Below, in pieces: positions 1 to 10,303 of a stretch of 55,515 nucleotides of DNA. A model generated the notes under the pieces. The model saw only the letters and a program-made list of their open reading frames with translations, was not told the DNA's origin and did no database searches. This DNA is from Streptococcus parasanguinis (GTDB taxonomy: Bacteria; Bacillota; Bacilli; Lactobacillales; Streptococcaceae). Position numbers and translations under genes: made by a program. The DNA lies in assembly GCF_019929185.1 (NCBI RefSeq), contig NZ_JAHZPC010000012.1, forward strand, positions 1 to 55,515, in the 5' to 3' direction. Each line of letters opens with the position of its first letter. Positions within the stretch are counted from its first letter, which is position 1.

Positions 1-88
1 AGCCCTACTCAACTGTGCGGAGGTGGGACGACGAAATCGAATTCTAACGAATTACCGATTTCTGTCCCACTCTCTCTCATAAACTATT
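1..88. repeat. Arm of an intergenic repeat with a strong hairpin
   Basis: Positions 23-70 fold into an almost perfect 48-base hairpin: GTGGGAC (23-29) pairs with GTCCCAC (64-70), GAAATCG (33-39) with CGATTTC (56-62), and AATTC (40-44) with GAATT (49-53). It lies just past the glpK stop and can serve as its terminator. The outer bases 1-20 are close to the reverse complement of the last 18 bases of the window, as expected if both are arms of one larger intergenic element. The family assignment is from memory of streptococcal intergenic repeats and was not checked. Confidence 0.6.
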
Positions 89-104
89 CATTTGATTGAT
101 CCCT

Positions 105-1637
<1,533 letters not shown>

Positions 1638-1756
1638 TTAAAAATCTTGTTCTTTCATCAACTAGTATACTCTATTTCATCATGGATTTGTATCCATTTT
1701 TTAAAGAAAATTCGATCTAACATTTTCCTAGTACTTCCAGCTCTATCAGACCAAGC

Positions 1757-1781
1757 AAAAAGAGCCCTGAGGCTCTTTTAA
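1757..1781 (-). terminator. Rho-independent terminator after the ankyrin gene
   Basis: On the minus strand a stem AAAGAGCC/GGCTCTTT with a four-base loop is followed by a T-rich run. It begins about 20 bases past the stop of the ankyrin-repeat gene. Confidence 0.8.
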
Positions 1782-1800
1782 CTAGTAGTTCAAATGCTTA

Positions 1801-2472
1801 TCAAGATCTGCTCTGATCTAACCGATTTAAGAACTCCATGGTAGGGCTGTCTTGGTAAAGTTCTTTAAGAGGAATGTTCTGATAGACCGCTATTTCGTCC
1901 GCAGTCACACCGTAACGAATTAATAGATCATAAATACGATTTAAATCATGACGTAATTCATCCGTTATGAGGACATTATCGCTTGTTTCTTTTGTTTTCC
2001 AATAATAAGATGGCAGCACTTCCTTGGTTTCAATTAAAATAGTTTGCAACAAAGTCCCACCATGGCTGTCCTTCTGAGAGATATCGGCCCCAAGTTCCAA
2101 CATTTTCTCAAAAACCTTGAAAGACTTGTCAGCTTTTTCCTTAGACGAATACATCTCATATTGGCCATTCCAACGTTTGATCATGCGCCTGCAGTCAAAT
2201 ACAGCTCTACCACCCGCTGTTTGGAGGACTGGTTGACAAAACGGATTCAGCTCTGTCGGCTCTTCGATAAAGTTAAGATCTGCCCCTCTATCAATGAGTA
2301 AGTCTGCAATATCTAAATGTCCCGATTTGATAGCGACTTGAAGGAGCGACTGTCCCTGATCTCTTTTAGGTTTGTCACCCGAAACAGCATTGACTTCTTC
2401 AGGCTTTTTATCCAATATCTGACGAACTCCCTCTAGATCTCCTCTTCGCAACAACTGAAAGGTTTTTTGCAT
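1801..2472 (-). CDS. Ankyrin-repeat protein
   Basis: A 223-residue soluble protein without signal peptide. Residues 8-80 contain two clear ankyrin units: GDLEGVRQIL, then SLLQVAIKSGHLDIADLLIDRGADLN. A third degenerate unit lies around residues 120-150 (KMLELGADI followed by GGTLLQTIL). Ankyrin repeats mediate protein-protein contacts, and no catalytic domain is visible, so the partner and role are unknown. It is monocistronic, with a strong terminator behind it and 180 bases to glpK. Confidence is high for the fold and low for function. Confidence 0.85.
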   Translation of the reverse strand: MQKTFQLLRRGDLEGVRQILDKKPEEVNAVSGDKPKRDQGQSLLQVAIKSGHLDIADLLIDRGADLNFIEEPTELNPFCQPVLQTAGGRAVFDCRRMIKRWNGQYEMYSSKEKADKSFKVFEKMLELGADISQKDSHGGTLLQTILIETKEVLPSYYWKTKETSDNVLITDELRHDLNRIYDLLIRYGVTADEIAVYQNIPLKELYQDSPTMEFLNRLDQSRS

Positions 2473-2630
2473 GGTTTTCCCCCTCTCTCATTATAGATAA
2501 GAATAACACTGTGTTGATACTTTGATCCTATCGCTAGGTTCTTCGTTAAACTGATTATAGCATTTTATGGACTCTACATTTAAGTCCTAAAGGCTAAAGA
2601 TGACAGACTCCCACCGAAAGAGGTACAATT

Positions 2631-3386
2631 CTATTTCTCTGATTTTCGTGCAGCCACCAGCCAAGAGGCTACTAGGATTTCGAAACTAACCAGAAGGATA
2701 ATCTGAGGAAGAGAACTTTGAACCAGCATAAGGACAGCCAGACTATCAATTAGCATATGAGCGAGGATACAAGGGACAGCTCCTTTCGAGTACTCCCTAA
2801 GTGCTCCAAATAGGAAGGTATTCCCTAAAATCATCAGGTAAAAGATGAGATAGTTGGACGAGCCAGCTGTAATCCAAGGGAGTTGATAGATAGGAATATG
2901 CCAGAGGAACCAGACAATGGAAAGAACCATCATTTTAGGTATAAAGTGCTTACTAAAGGAAAGATGATCTTGTAAAAACCAACGCCAACCGACTTCTTCT
3001 AGGCCTCCATATAATAAGGTCCAGGGGAAATAAAGGAAGAAGGCCAAGAGGGAGTTCCCAGTAAAGCGAACGTTCATAAGCAGGATGGAAATCCCATAAT
3101 AGATGACGGGGATGAAGAAAGCTAGGATCCAAGATAGGGAACTTTCTTTTTGAAGAAAGACCTTTTTGAAAAATTCACCCAAGGAGTTGACTTCACTCAA
3201 CACCAGAGAAAAGACAGCAGCCACAATCATGGGAATCAAGTTCATTAGGATAAACAGGAGCGACGCCCCCATACTAGTCCTATCTGGGAAACACCATAAG
3301 ATAACTTGCCCTACTAGAAAAGTAGCAAGGAGGGCAGTCAGTGCATACCAGATAGCGACTGATTGTTTTGAAATAAATTTGCTCAT
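2631..3386 (-). CDS. CPBP family intramembrane protease (Abi-type), copy A
   Basis: A 251-residue membrane protein with about seven to eight hydrophobic helices. It carries the conserved CPBP/CAAX-protease motifs: EEVGWRW (EExxxR, about residue 130), FLWHIPIY (FxxxH) and a late HMLID. Streptococcal relatives are often found with bacteriocin loci and linked to self-immunity, but no bacteriocin gene is visible here. Its ATG overlaps the stop of the upstream paralogue (ATGA, 4 bases), so the two are translationally coupled and probably descend from one duplication. Substrate unknown. Confidence 0.9.
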   Translation of the reverse strand: MSKFISKQSVAIWYALTALLATFLVGQVILWCFPDRTSMGASLLFILMNLIPMIVAAVFSLVLSEVNSLGEFFKKVFLQKESSLSWILAFFIPVIYYGISILLMNVRFTGNSLLAFFLYFPWTLLYGGLEEVGWRWFLQDHLSFSKHFIPKMMVLSIVWFLWHIPIYQLPWITAGSSNYLIFYLMILGNTFLFGALREYSKGAVPCILAHMLIDSLAVLMLVQSSLPQIILLVSFEILVASWLVAARKSEK

Positions 3387-4138
3387 TTTTCCTCCTTTAG
3401 AGTTATATACTTCTTTCTTGCAATCATGATTGCTAAACTAATAATAAGAATTTTACTGACTAGAGATAGCCATCCATCTTCATTCACTATAATCTGAGAC
3501 AAGGAATTAATACAGGCATGGGTCATGACACAGATCCATAAATTTTGCGTTTTATGATACAAGGCCGATAAGATAAAACAGTTAGTTAGCAGTCCAACTA
3601 GAAACGGAAACAACTGAATGACAGCTAAAGAACCATCAATGTAGAAGTATAACAAATGCCAGCTAGACCAGGCTAAAAAGGTGATCAAAGTAGCTGAAAG
3701 ATAAGGTATTTTTTCCTCCAAAGTTGGTTGAAAGAAATAACGCCAGCCAATTTCTTCAATCCCACCAAAAAGAAGAGCCTTGAAAAAGAGCACCACTGGC
3801 AAGACCAACGATTGAGTGGTAATCTTACCACCTAAGATAAATGGGAAAAAGTCGAGCAGCAAGAAAACAAGCACCAAACAATAATTTGCTAAACTGTCTT
3901 TGACTTGAAAAAAATCTTTGAGAAGTTGTTTGAAACTAGATTGATGGTAACTAATGCTTGCAAGACTGCCCCACAAAGCTGATGACAACCCACCTACAAT
4001 AACAGCGATGATCCCCATTGGTGATGTAAAATCAACCTTCACTCCTCCTACTCTTAAAAAGCAAACCAAAAGGCTGACTCCGAATACTTGACCAAAGGTC
4101 CCTAACAAATACATAGATAGGGCTTGCTTTCTACTCAT
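3383..4138 (-). CDS. CPBP family intramembrane protease (Abi-type), copy B
   Basis: A 251-residue polytopic membrane protein of the same length as its downstream neighbour. It has the full motif set EEIGWRY, WSSWHLLYF and MTHACIN. The family is membrane-embedded glutamate proteases related to CAAX prenyl endopeptidase Rce1. Gene order and the 4-base overlap show a two-gene operon of paralogues, possibly acting as a pair. The start MSRKQ is taken from the ATG at 4136-4138. No bacteriocin or quorum-sensing peptide gene was found next to it. Confidence 0.9.
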   Translation of the reverse strand: MSRKQALSMYLLGTFGQVFGVSLLVCFLRVGGVKVDFTSPMGIIAVIVGGLSSALWGSLASISYHQSSFKQLLKDFFQVKDSLANYCLVLVFLLLDFFPFILGGKITTQSLVLPVVLFFKALLFGGIEEIGWRYFFQPTLEEKIPYLSATLITFLAWSSWHLLYFYIDGSLAVIQLFPFLVGLLTNCFILSALYHKTQNLWICVMTHACINSLSQIIVNEDGWLSLVSKILIISLAIMIARKKYITLKEEK

Positions 4139-4199
4139 TCGTGATTCCTTTTCTATTCTTTCATCTAGTTCATGACTCTATTAGATTTGGAGCATCCCC

Positions 4200-5063
4200 C
4201 TAATCCGCATCAACCCAAAGATGGTATTGTTCACAGTGTAGACATCGAAAGAGATAGCCACACATAGAACCATCCTTGACTAAGTATTCAGCTACATCCT
4301 GAAATTCATCACGTGCCTCATATTCTTCCAAGACTTGCTCTGCAATGCCCATTTCTTCCAGTTCACGAGTGCCAACTGTCCCCAGATAGGCACAGTAGTC
4401 TTGGCAACAAGAGAGCTAATATTCGCCCTGCCAGCTGCTATAGCCAGGAGTTTGACAGAATAGGACCCGGTCTTTTTCCTTATCCATGACCCCTTGCCAA
4501 TCAGCATCTTGGATAAACTCTGCTTCAAACTTTTGGGCAGCACGACCAGTAGAAATACAAGTTGGACAGAGATATCTTAGCTCTTCTACACAATAAGGTC
4601 TCAGAGCATAATAGATGGTGTGGTCTTCCCCACACGAAGGGCAGGTCTTAGGCTCCCCTTCCTTAAAGGCACCCGTCCCTAGTGGATCCGGATGATAGCG
4701 GAAGGTTGGCAATTCACTGACTTTCTCCTTATGAGCCTCTTTTTCTTTTTCGGTCAAGGGACGAGAGAGCGCAAAGCGATCTCCATGACTTAGACTCATC
4801 TTTTCTAAGTTGAAAAGTTTCTTAACTTGCTTGCGATCAGACTTGTCTACTAGCTCTGAGAAGAGAGCAAAGGCACTGGCATACAAGCCCAACTCCTGAT
4901 ACACATCCACCAAGACCTGCTTAGCTTCTGGAGTTTCCAGTAAGGTCAGCCGATCTGCAAATTCATAGAGAGCCAGCACGCTAGATGAATCCTTATCTTG
5001 CGCTTGGAACTGCTTTTTTAAGTGGATATATTCTTTCATAGAATCGTTCATAGAATTGCTCAC
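4200..5063 (-). pseudogene. CbrC family (UPF0167) protein interrupted by an in-frame amber codon
   Basis: Reading on the minus strand, 215 codons are followed by TAG (4416-4418). The same frame then continues without interruption for 71 codons to a second TAG at 4200-4202. The part after the first stop (CCQDYCAYLG, later FRCLHCEQYHLWVD) is the expected CbrC tail. The part before it has CPSCGEDHTIYY, CPTCISTGRAA and TPGYSSWQGEY. In relatives the position of the stop is a tryptophan, so one TGG to TAG change explains the break. Cysteine pairs in both halves suggest a zinc-binding protein of unknown role. The first codon at 5061-5063 is GTG; an ATG start at 5051 is possible. The truncated protein may still be made. 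Confidence 0.8.
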
Positions 5064-5118
5064 TTTCGTTTTTACAGAGAATCAAATCCTAGTTTTGTTT
5101 CCTTCAGGTGATTGTATT

Positions 5119-5532
5119 CTAGCGTTGAAAATGTACTTTAAACCCATACTTACCAGCATTTTGCTTGAGTTTTTCAACCAACAGTTCATTCTGTTTACTT
5201 TTACCAAAAAAGAAGGGAATGGTCTTTCCATTTCTGAGTTCGATATAGAAAGCATAGCGACTCCCACCACCGGCGCGACCACGAAAAATTGCATACGTGA
5301 TTTGCTTGATTTCTTTCAGTGGGATCCTGCGACGGCTGAAACACAGAGACACATGAATGTAGAAGACCCCACGATTAATATGGAAGGGAGCAAAGAAGGG
5401 ACCGCCGCTACGTCTCACAATTGCCCTTCTTCTCAGGAAAAGGAGAAGACTGGAAACGAGCAAGAAAACTAGTACATATAGAATTGGAGTATACATCATC
5501 ATCTTTCTAAACTCTAACACGCTACCCTTCAT
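5119..5532 (-). CDS. Small membrane protein of unknown function
   Basis: 137 residues. One strong transmembrane helix lies at about residues 13-32 (TPILYVLVFLLVSSLLLF), followed by a basic RRR cluster and a soluble, PH-like C-terminal region of alternating strands (about 45-137). I do not recognise a named family. It ends 56 bases before the broken CbrC-like gene begins and starts 3 bases past the stop of the lipoprotein gene, so it is probably co-transcribed with that lipoprotein. Confidence 0.65.
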   Translation of the reverse strand: MKGSVLEFRKMMMYTPILYVLVFLLVSSLLLFLRRRAIVRRSGGPFFAPFHINRGVFYIHVSLCFSRRRIPLKEIKQITYAIFRGRAGGGSRYAFYIELRNGKTIPFFFGKSKQNELLVEKLKQNAGKYGFKVHFQR

Positions 5533-5535
5533 CCT

Positions 5536-6423
5536 CTATTTCATTTCAACCCATTTTTCATTGTCCATGATAAAAGGCTTAGCTAGACCTTCACCGGTGT
5601 AATCTTGGTATTTAGTCTCCAAGTATTTGTAGACATCTTCCTTGGTCGCAAATTTGATGGCTTGGTAAGGCTCTTCAAAGGTTAGCTTTTCAACAAAGAG
5701 ATAGCCGTCCTTTGCAGGAACCAAGACACCGACGTGCCCTACAAAAAGGGTATTTCCGTCTAGGTTATCATGAACGATAACGGAAAGCATGCGGGCATTT
5801 TCATTGAACTTGAAGTGAGAAAAATACTCTTCCATCTTCTTGGCATGGACTTTGACATCCGTTGTCGCTTCTGTCGGAACTCGTGAATACAGAATGTTAA
5901 AAGCTTCCTTGTCTGACTCATCGAAGATCTTCCCTTTGTCAATGGCATCATTGTCCACGAACAAGAGTTCACTATCCGCTTTCATCTTAGGAATCCCGAT
6001 GCGATTCTTCAGCAAGGTATAACTATTGATCCGGCAGTTGGTCCCGACGAAATCGCCCTTCTGCTTGGTCCACAAGTCACTGATCTTCTCGACATTGTAG
6101 TCTGTTTTCTTGAACTTGCTGAAGTCACCCGTCAAGCCAACAGATCCAACGATATTATCATAGTCCGTTACCAGACCCAAAAATTTATCTACACTGTCCT
6201 GATCCAAATAAGCAGACAAGAGAGTCCGCACTTCTTCGACACTCGCCTTGCTGTTGAGGTTGCTGTAGCTTCCCTTGTAGCGCTCCTTATCTGAACTAGA
6301 TTTCTGTACAGTGGAACTTGCCTGCTTTTCCTTGTATTGCTTTTGGTTGCTACTACAAGCCACTAAAGCAAAGATCGCCAAGGCACAGCTAGTAAGGAGC
6401 ATGAATTTTTTAGATGGTTTCAT
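5536..6423 (-). CDS. DUF4300 family lipoprotein
   Basis: 295 residues with a lipoprotein signal: basic MKPSKK, hydrophobic core, and lipobox LVAC with the lipidated Cys at about 23, followed by a Ser/Lys/Gln-rich linker. The rest matches what I recall of the streptococcal DUF4300 family, including YSNLNSKASVEEV and the SVGLTGDF region. It is expected to be anchored on the outer face of the membrane. Function is unknown. It shares an operon with the small membrane protein downstream. Good RBS upstream of the ATG. Confidence 0.85.
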   Translation of the reverse strand: MKPSKKFMLLTSCALAIFALVACSSNQKQYKEKQASSTVQKSSSDKERYKGSYSNLNSKASVEEVRTLLSAYLDQDSVDKFLGLVTDYDNIVGSVGLTGDFSKFKKTDYNVEKISDLWTKQKGDFVGTNCRINSYTLLKNRIGIPKMKADSELLFVDNDAIDKGKIFDESDKEAFNILYSRVPTEATTDVKVHAKKMEEYFSHFKFNENARMLSVIVHDNLDGNTLFVGHVGVLVPAKDGYLFVEKLTFEEPYQAIKFATKEDVYKYLETKYQDYTGEGLAKPFIMDNEKWVEMK

Positions 6424-6562
6424 AAACTGGTTCCTTCTCTATTGATTAAAATGTTTGTTCTATAAATTTTTCATATCGATAATCCTTTTCCTCTATTATA
6501 GTTTAAAACTAGCTTTGCTCCAACTATTTTTTACGAAATGAGAAAAGTTTATAAGTAACAAA

Positions 6563-6590
6563 AAAGAGCTGGCAGACTGTCCAGCTCTTT
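6563..6590 (-). terminator. Terminator after the first Ltp-repeat gene
   Basis: Ten-base-pair stem AAAGAGCTGG (6563-6572) with CCAGCTCTTT (6581-6590) and an eight-base loop. On the minus strand it is followed by a T run. It separates the Ltp module from the DUF4300 operon. Confidence 0.85.
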
Positions 6591-6624
6591 AATATGTTAC
6601 AAAAATCAAAATTAAAATTATCGT

Positions 6625-7305
6625 TTAATCAGACCAATCTATTTTGGCATGTTCTATTGCATACTCAGCTTCTTCTTGAGTAAATTTTCTATATTCAACA
6701 AGTATTTTTAATAGCCTTTCTTTCGTAATCTTGCCACTGTTTGCATAAGATTCCGCTTTTTTCACAGCTTCCTCTTTCCAATCGAAATGACCTTGTTCTA
6801 TGGCATAATCAGCCTCTTCTTGAGTAAATAGATCAAGATTTACAAGTAGTTCAATTAATTTTTCTTTTGAATAATGAAACTCTTGATAATATTTTGCTTT
6901 TAAAAGTGCTTGCTCTTTCCAGTCTACATTAAGCTTATTTAAAGCGTACTGAGTAACATCCTCTGAATACCTGTCATACTTAGTAAGATAAATTTTAATT
7001 TGCTGCTGCGATAAATGCTTTTTTGACCAAGATTTAGCTTTTTCATATGCATATGTATAATCTGGATCTAGTAAAGTTGGAGGAAATAGTCTTTTCATAA
7101 ACATATTCATTAATGATTCTAAATCATCCTTATTTCCATCACTTGAGGTAGAGTATTTTTCTACAGGATAAGTTTCTTTTGTCCATGAATAACTCGAATT
7201 ATTATGAGCTTCTTCATAAGCTTTAATATAACTATTATACATAATAGCGAACATTCCTATCAACAATACAAAAATCGAAAAAATAAATATAACAAATTTT
7301 TTCAT
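6625..7305 (-). CDS. Membrane-anchored Ltp-repeat protein, copy 1
   Basis: 226 residues from the ATG at 7305. This start has an AAAGG site 8 bases upstream and gives the same length as copy 2; another ATG lies at 7347. An N-terminal transmembrane segment (about 2-22, FVIFIFSIFVLLIGMFAIMY) precedes a spacer. Three repeats follow with the pattern hydrophobic helix, FTQEEA-YAIE, DWKE-A, typical of the Ltp family (PF07553, host cell surface-exposed lipoprotein). In phage TP-J34 the Ltp lipoprotein blocks phage DNA injection. Here the anchor is a helix, not a lipobox, so a surface exclusion role is an inference by domain homology. Confidence 0.8.
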   Translation of the reverse strand: MKKFVIFIFSIFVLLIGMFAIMYNSYIKAYEEAHNNSSYSWTKETYPVEKYSTSSDGNKDDLESLMNMFMKRLFPPTLLDPDYTYAYEKAKSWSKKHLSQQQIKIYLTKYDRYSEDVTQYALNKLNVDWKEQALLKAKYYQEFHYSKEKLIELLVNLDLFTQEEADYAIEQGHFDWKEEAVKKAESYANSGKITKERLLKILVEYRKFTQEEAEYAIEHAKIDWSD

Positions 7306-7500
7306 AGTGACTACCTTTACTTGTTTTTCTTCAATGGAATCCTTCATTCCTCTTGAACTACTTTCATTAGTATTATATCATGAAATATTCTTCATTTTTA
7401 TTTACTAATGTAAAAGTCATTATACAATGTATAAAAAGCGACTGCAATATTTCAACTGCAATCACTCGTTCATTTGTGAGATAAAAAACAAAGTATTATA
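7306..7500. repeat. Leader segment duplicated at 8567-8756
   Basis: The 150 bases upstream of Ltp copy 1 recur almost unchanged upstream of copy 2, including the stretch from about 7347 to 7440 and its counterpart at about 8607-8700. The near-identity of noncoding DNA shows that the module arose by tandem duplication and not by separate acquisition. Confidence 0.85.
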
Positions 7501-7505
7501 AAAGA

Positions 7506-7805
7506 TTATTTAATCTTATGTTTGTTCATCTTTTCTTCAAAGATGCCTGTCATAATCTTGCGAAGCTCTTCTCCTTCTTTTTCAGGAAGATCCCCTTGAC
7601 GTTTGGCCACGGCATAGAGTTCAGGGTATTGCTTGGCTACACGCTCAACTGTCTTAGTCGTCGCATGCCCTCTGACAAAGAAAGGAATACGCTTGATCCA
7701 TTCTTGCGGGACTAAAGCGAGCAACTTCTTCGCTGCTTCTTTATAAGAAATCTCGGCAGTACTTAAACCCTGGTTGATTTGTTCTTGTTCTTTTTCTGTA
7801 AAGTT
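7506..7805 (-). pseudogene. 5'-truncated copy of the 103-residue helical protein gene
   Basis: The frame is over 90 percent identical to the intact gene at 8760-9071 from residue 7 (FTEKEQEQINQG) to the C-terminus NKHKIK. The first codons, including the ATG, are missing: a TAG (7806-7808) lies directly before Asn-Phe-Thr. The first in-frame start-like codon is an internal TTG at 7724, which would give 72 residues. The break coincides with the join of the tandem duplication. It is probably not expressed as a full protein, although use of a rare start codon cannot be excluded. Confidence 0.75.
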
Positions 7806-7885
7806 CTAAAAGTTAAAAATGTTTTTATTGACAAATTTGTTTGTAATGGAAGAACATTTAGATAAAAACATATCACTATTATATT

Positions 7886-8566
7886 TTAGTCATCCCAATC
7901 TATTTTGGCATGTTCTATTGCGTACTCCGCTTCCTCTTGAGTAAATTTTCTATTTTCAACAAGTATTTCTAATATCTTTTCTTTCGAAATTTTGCTAACG
8001 TTTGCATAAGATTCCGCTTCTTTCACAGCGTTCTCCTTCCAATCGAAATGAACTTGTTCTGCAGCATAGTCAGCCTCTTTTTGAGTAAATAAATCATCAT
8101 TTACAAGTTGCCAAACTAAATATTCTTTTGAATAATGAAACTTTTGATATGATTTTGCTCTTAAAACAGCTCGCTCTTTCCAGTCTATATTAAGCTTATT
8201 GACAGCGGACTGGGAAGTATCCTCTGTATACGAGTCATACTTAGTAAGATAAATTTTAATTTGCTGCTCCGATAAAGGAGATTTCTCTGACCAAAATTTA
8301 GCTTTTGCATATGCCCCTTTATCTACTGGTTCTAGTAAGGTTATAGGAAAAAGTCTTTGCTTAAACATTTCCATTAATGATTTTAAATCTTCCTTATTTT
8401 TTCTATCACTTGAAGAAGCGTAGTTTTCTACAGGATAAGTTACTTTTGATCCTGAACGTGAACTTTTCCATTCATTATAACTTCTTTCATAACTATATAC
8501 CATAAAAGCTACAAATACTACCATCATTCCAACCATCGTAAAAATAAATGTCAAAAATTTTCTCAT
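7886..8566 (-). CDS. Membrane-anchored Ltp-repeat protein, copy 2
   Basis: 226 residues from ATG 8566, the same length as copy 1 and roughly three-quarters identical by eye. N-terminal helix FLTFIFTMVGMMVVFVAFMV, then a Ser/Lys-rich spacer, then three PF07553-type repeats, each ending in a Trp-containing DWKE or DWDD motif. Substitutions cluster in the spacer (residues about 30-75) and in exposed repeat positions, while the FTQxEAxYA core is conserved. This fits diversification of an exposed surface. It is placed between the truncated and intact copies of the small helical protein gene. Confidence 0.8.
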   Translation of the reverse strand: MRKFLTFIFTMVGMMVVFVAFMVYSYERSYNEWKSSRSGSKVTYPVENYASSSDRKNKEDLKSLMEMFKQRLFPITLLEPVDKGAYAKAKFWSEKSPLSEQQIKIYLTKYDSYTEDTSQSAVNKLNIDWKERAVLRAKSYQKFHYSKEYLVWQLVNDDLFTQKEADYAAEQVHFDWKENAVKEAESYANVSKISKEKILEILVENRKFTQEEAEYAIEHAKIDWDD

Positions 8567-8759
8567 AATGAACACCTTTATTTGTTTTTCTCCAATGGAA
8601 TCCTTCATTCCTCTTGAACTACTTTCATTAGTATTATATCATGAAATATTCTTCATTTTTATTTACTAATGTAAAAGTCATTATACAATGTATAAAAAAG
8701 CGACTGCAATCTTTCAACTGCAATCACTCGTTCAATTGTGAGATAAAAATCATAAAGGA

Positions 8760-9071
8760 TTATTTAATCTTGTGTTTGTTCATCTTTTCTTCAAAGATAG
8801 CTGTCATAATCTTGCGGAGCTCTTCTCCTTCTTTTTCAGGAAGGTCCCCTTGACGTTTAGCCATGGCATAGAGTTCAGGGTATTGCTTGGATACACGCTC
8901 AACTGTCTTGGTCGTTGCATGCCCTCTGACAAAGAATGGAATACGTTTGATCCATTCTTGCGGGACTAAAGCGAGCAACTTCTTCGCCGCTTCTTTATCA
9001 GAAATCTCAGCTGTACTCAAACCTTGGTTGATCTGTTCTTGTTCTTTTTCTGTAAAATCTTTTAATTCCAT
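8760..9071 (-). CDS. Small helical protein of unknown function (intact copy)
   Basis: 103 residues, hydrophilic and predicted mostly helical, without signal peptide. Conserved stretches are EWIKRIPFFVRGHATTKTVERV and a Lys/Glu-rich C-terminus. I do not recognise a named family. It lies upstream of Ltp copy 2 in the same orientation, and a truncated version lies in the same position relative to copy 1. Gene plus Ltp partner therefore moved as a unit of about 1.26 kb. Possible partner or regulator of the Ltp protein; this is inference from linkage only. Confidence 0.75.
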   Translation of the reverse strand: MELKDFTEKEQEQINQGLSTAEISDKEAAKKLLALVPQEWIKRIPFFVRGHATTKTVERVSKQYPELYAMAKRQGDLPEKEGEELRKIMTAIFEEKMNKHKIK

Positions 9072-9221
9072 AGTAAATTCCTCATTTGTTTATCTAAGGA
9101 CACATTATACACCTATGTAGGATAAAGTACAACTAAAGGAACTGAAAAATAGAGCAAGAGCAAGTCATCCCTCACTCTATCTTTTAGTCGTTAAATCTTA
9201 TGAAGTATAGTTATCTTCCAT

Positions 9222-10082
9222 TTATTGTGGAGCATCTCCTTTTTGTTTTAAGTAATAGTTACTTGCCTCCGTTAGTTTTTTATAATAATGATCGTAACTC
9301 TTACTAAATTGTCTAATCAGCGGAATAGCGAGTTCATAGTAGTGATGGTCAACCAAAAATGTTTTCAGTTGATCTTGAATGTGTTTCATTGGACTTGTTT
9401 TGTAATCATCACTGTTCAAATAACGATCATAGATAGAAATCATGTCCTTATGTTCATTATGCCACTTTTCATAATTTTCTACCGAAGCTATCTTAGCTTC
9501 ATTAACTTCTTTTAAGGTCTTCATATTAAAACTAGAACTCAGTTCATCAACATAATCCTGTTCTTCTCTGCTTAACTCAAAGGTTGGAAGGCTATCTAAA
9601 TACTGAATATACTTCTTAAATGCTTCTTCTCCACCTTTTGACAAGGGCTCCTGTAAAAAAGGTTGATAGGCAGCAAATAAGCATTGCCCCAAGTATCCTG
9701 GAAATGCTCTTTCGAGTCTCTTATAAATGGAGTCCTCAGCTTCGATGACCGCAAGTTTTTCATTGATCAGATCCGTGTCTGCACCTTTTATATAGAGATC
9801 AAACACTACTTTCCGTTTCTCATCACTTTCTAGTTCTTGCTCTTTTCTTCTGAGAATACTAGATGCAGTAGCCCCATCTGACTTCAGACAGTCCTTTATT
9901 TCTGTTATGCTTAGCCCTAATTTTTTAAACAAGGCAATCTTATTCAGAATCTCCACATCCTTTTCCGAATATTCCCTATACCCATTTTCTAGTCTTCGAG
10001 GATGAATAAAACCTTTTTCTTCATAGTATTCTAGTGCTTTTCGAGTTAAACCTGTTATTCTTTGAATATCATTTCTTAACAT
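9222..10082 (-). CDS. MerR family transcriptional regulator
   Basis: 286 residues. The N-terminal winged-helix MerR domain is clear: ITGLTRKALEYYEEKGFIHP (about 8-27) is the recognition region, then YREYSEKDVEIL and the coupling helices. A long C-terminal domain (about 110-286) with no cysteine cluster is probably a ligand- or protein-binding module, so a metal-sensing role is not supported. No divergent target gene is adjacent; the next gene upstream, the NUDIX hydrolase, is on the same strand. The target is unknown. Confidence 0.85.
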   Translation of the reverse strand: MLRNDIQRITGLTRKALEYYEEKGFIHPRRLENGYREYSEKDVEILNKIALFKKLGLSITEIKDCLKSDGATASSILRRKEQELESDEKRKVVFDLYIKGADTDLINEKLAVIEAEDSIYKRLERAFPGYLGQCLFAAYQPFLQEPLSKGGEEAFKKYIQYLDSLPTFELSREEQDYVDELSSSFNMKTLKEVNEAKIASVENYEKWHNEHKDMISIYDRYLNSDDYKTSPMKHIQDQLKTFLVDHHYYELAIPLIRQFSKSYDHYYKKLTEASNYYLKQKGDAPQ

Positions 10083-10224
10083 AATCTTGCACCCCCTTTA
10101 CTATATGATACTCCTGTCCCCAAGGGGCATGTCAACCTTTACCTTATAAACAGAAGACGATCATTTTCCTATTACTTCCCTCCTTTATTATAACAAGGTT
10201 CCACGAATATATCAGTTTTTTATA

Positions 10225-10265
10225 AAAAGAAAAACAGCCAACCATTGGGTTAACTGCTAAAAAAA
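10225..10265 (-). terminator. Probable terminator after the NUDIX gene
   Basis: Imperfect stem built from CAGCCAACC and GGTTAACTG around a four-base loop. On the minus strand a long T-rich run follows. Located 40-80 bases past the NUDIX stop. Confidence 0.55.
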
Positions 10266-10303
10266 GTTATCAAGTTAATTATTAGAAGAATCAGTATACA
10301 AAT

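Noticed and set aside
1683..1698. ATGGAT/ATCCAT inverted repeat upstream of glpK
   Set aside because: Six-base arms with a short spacer in AT-rich DNA; no matching second site, so an operator cannot be supported.
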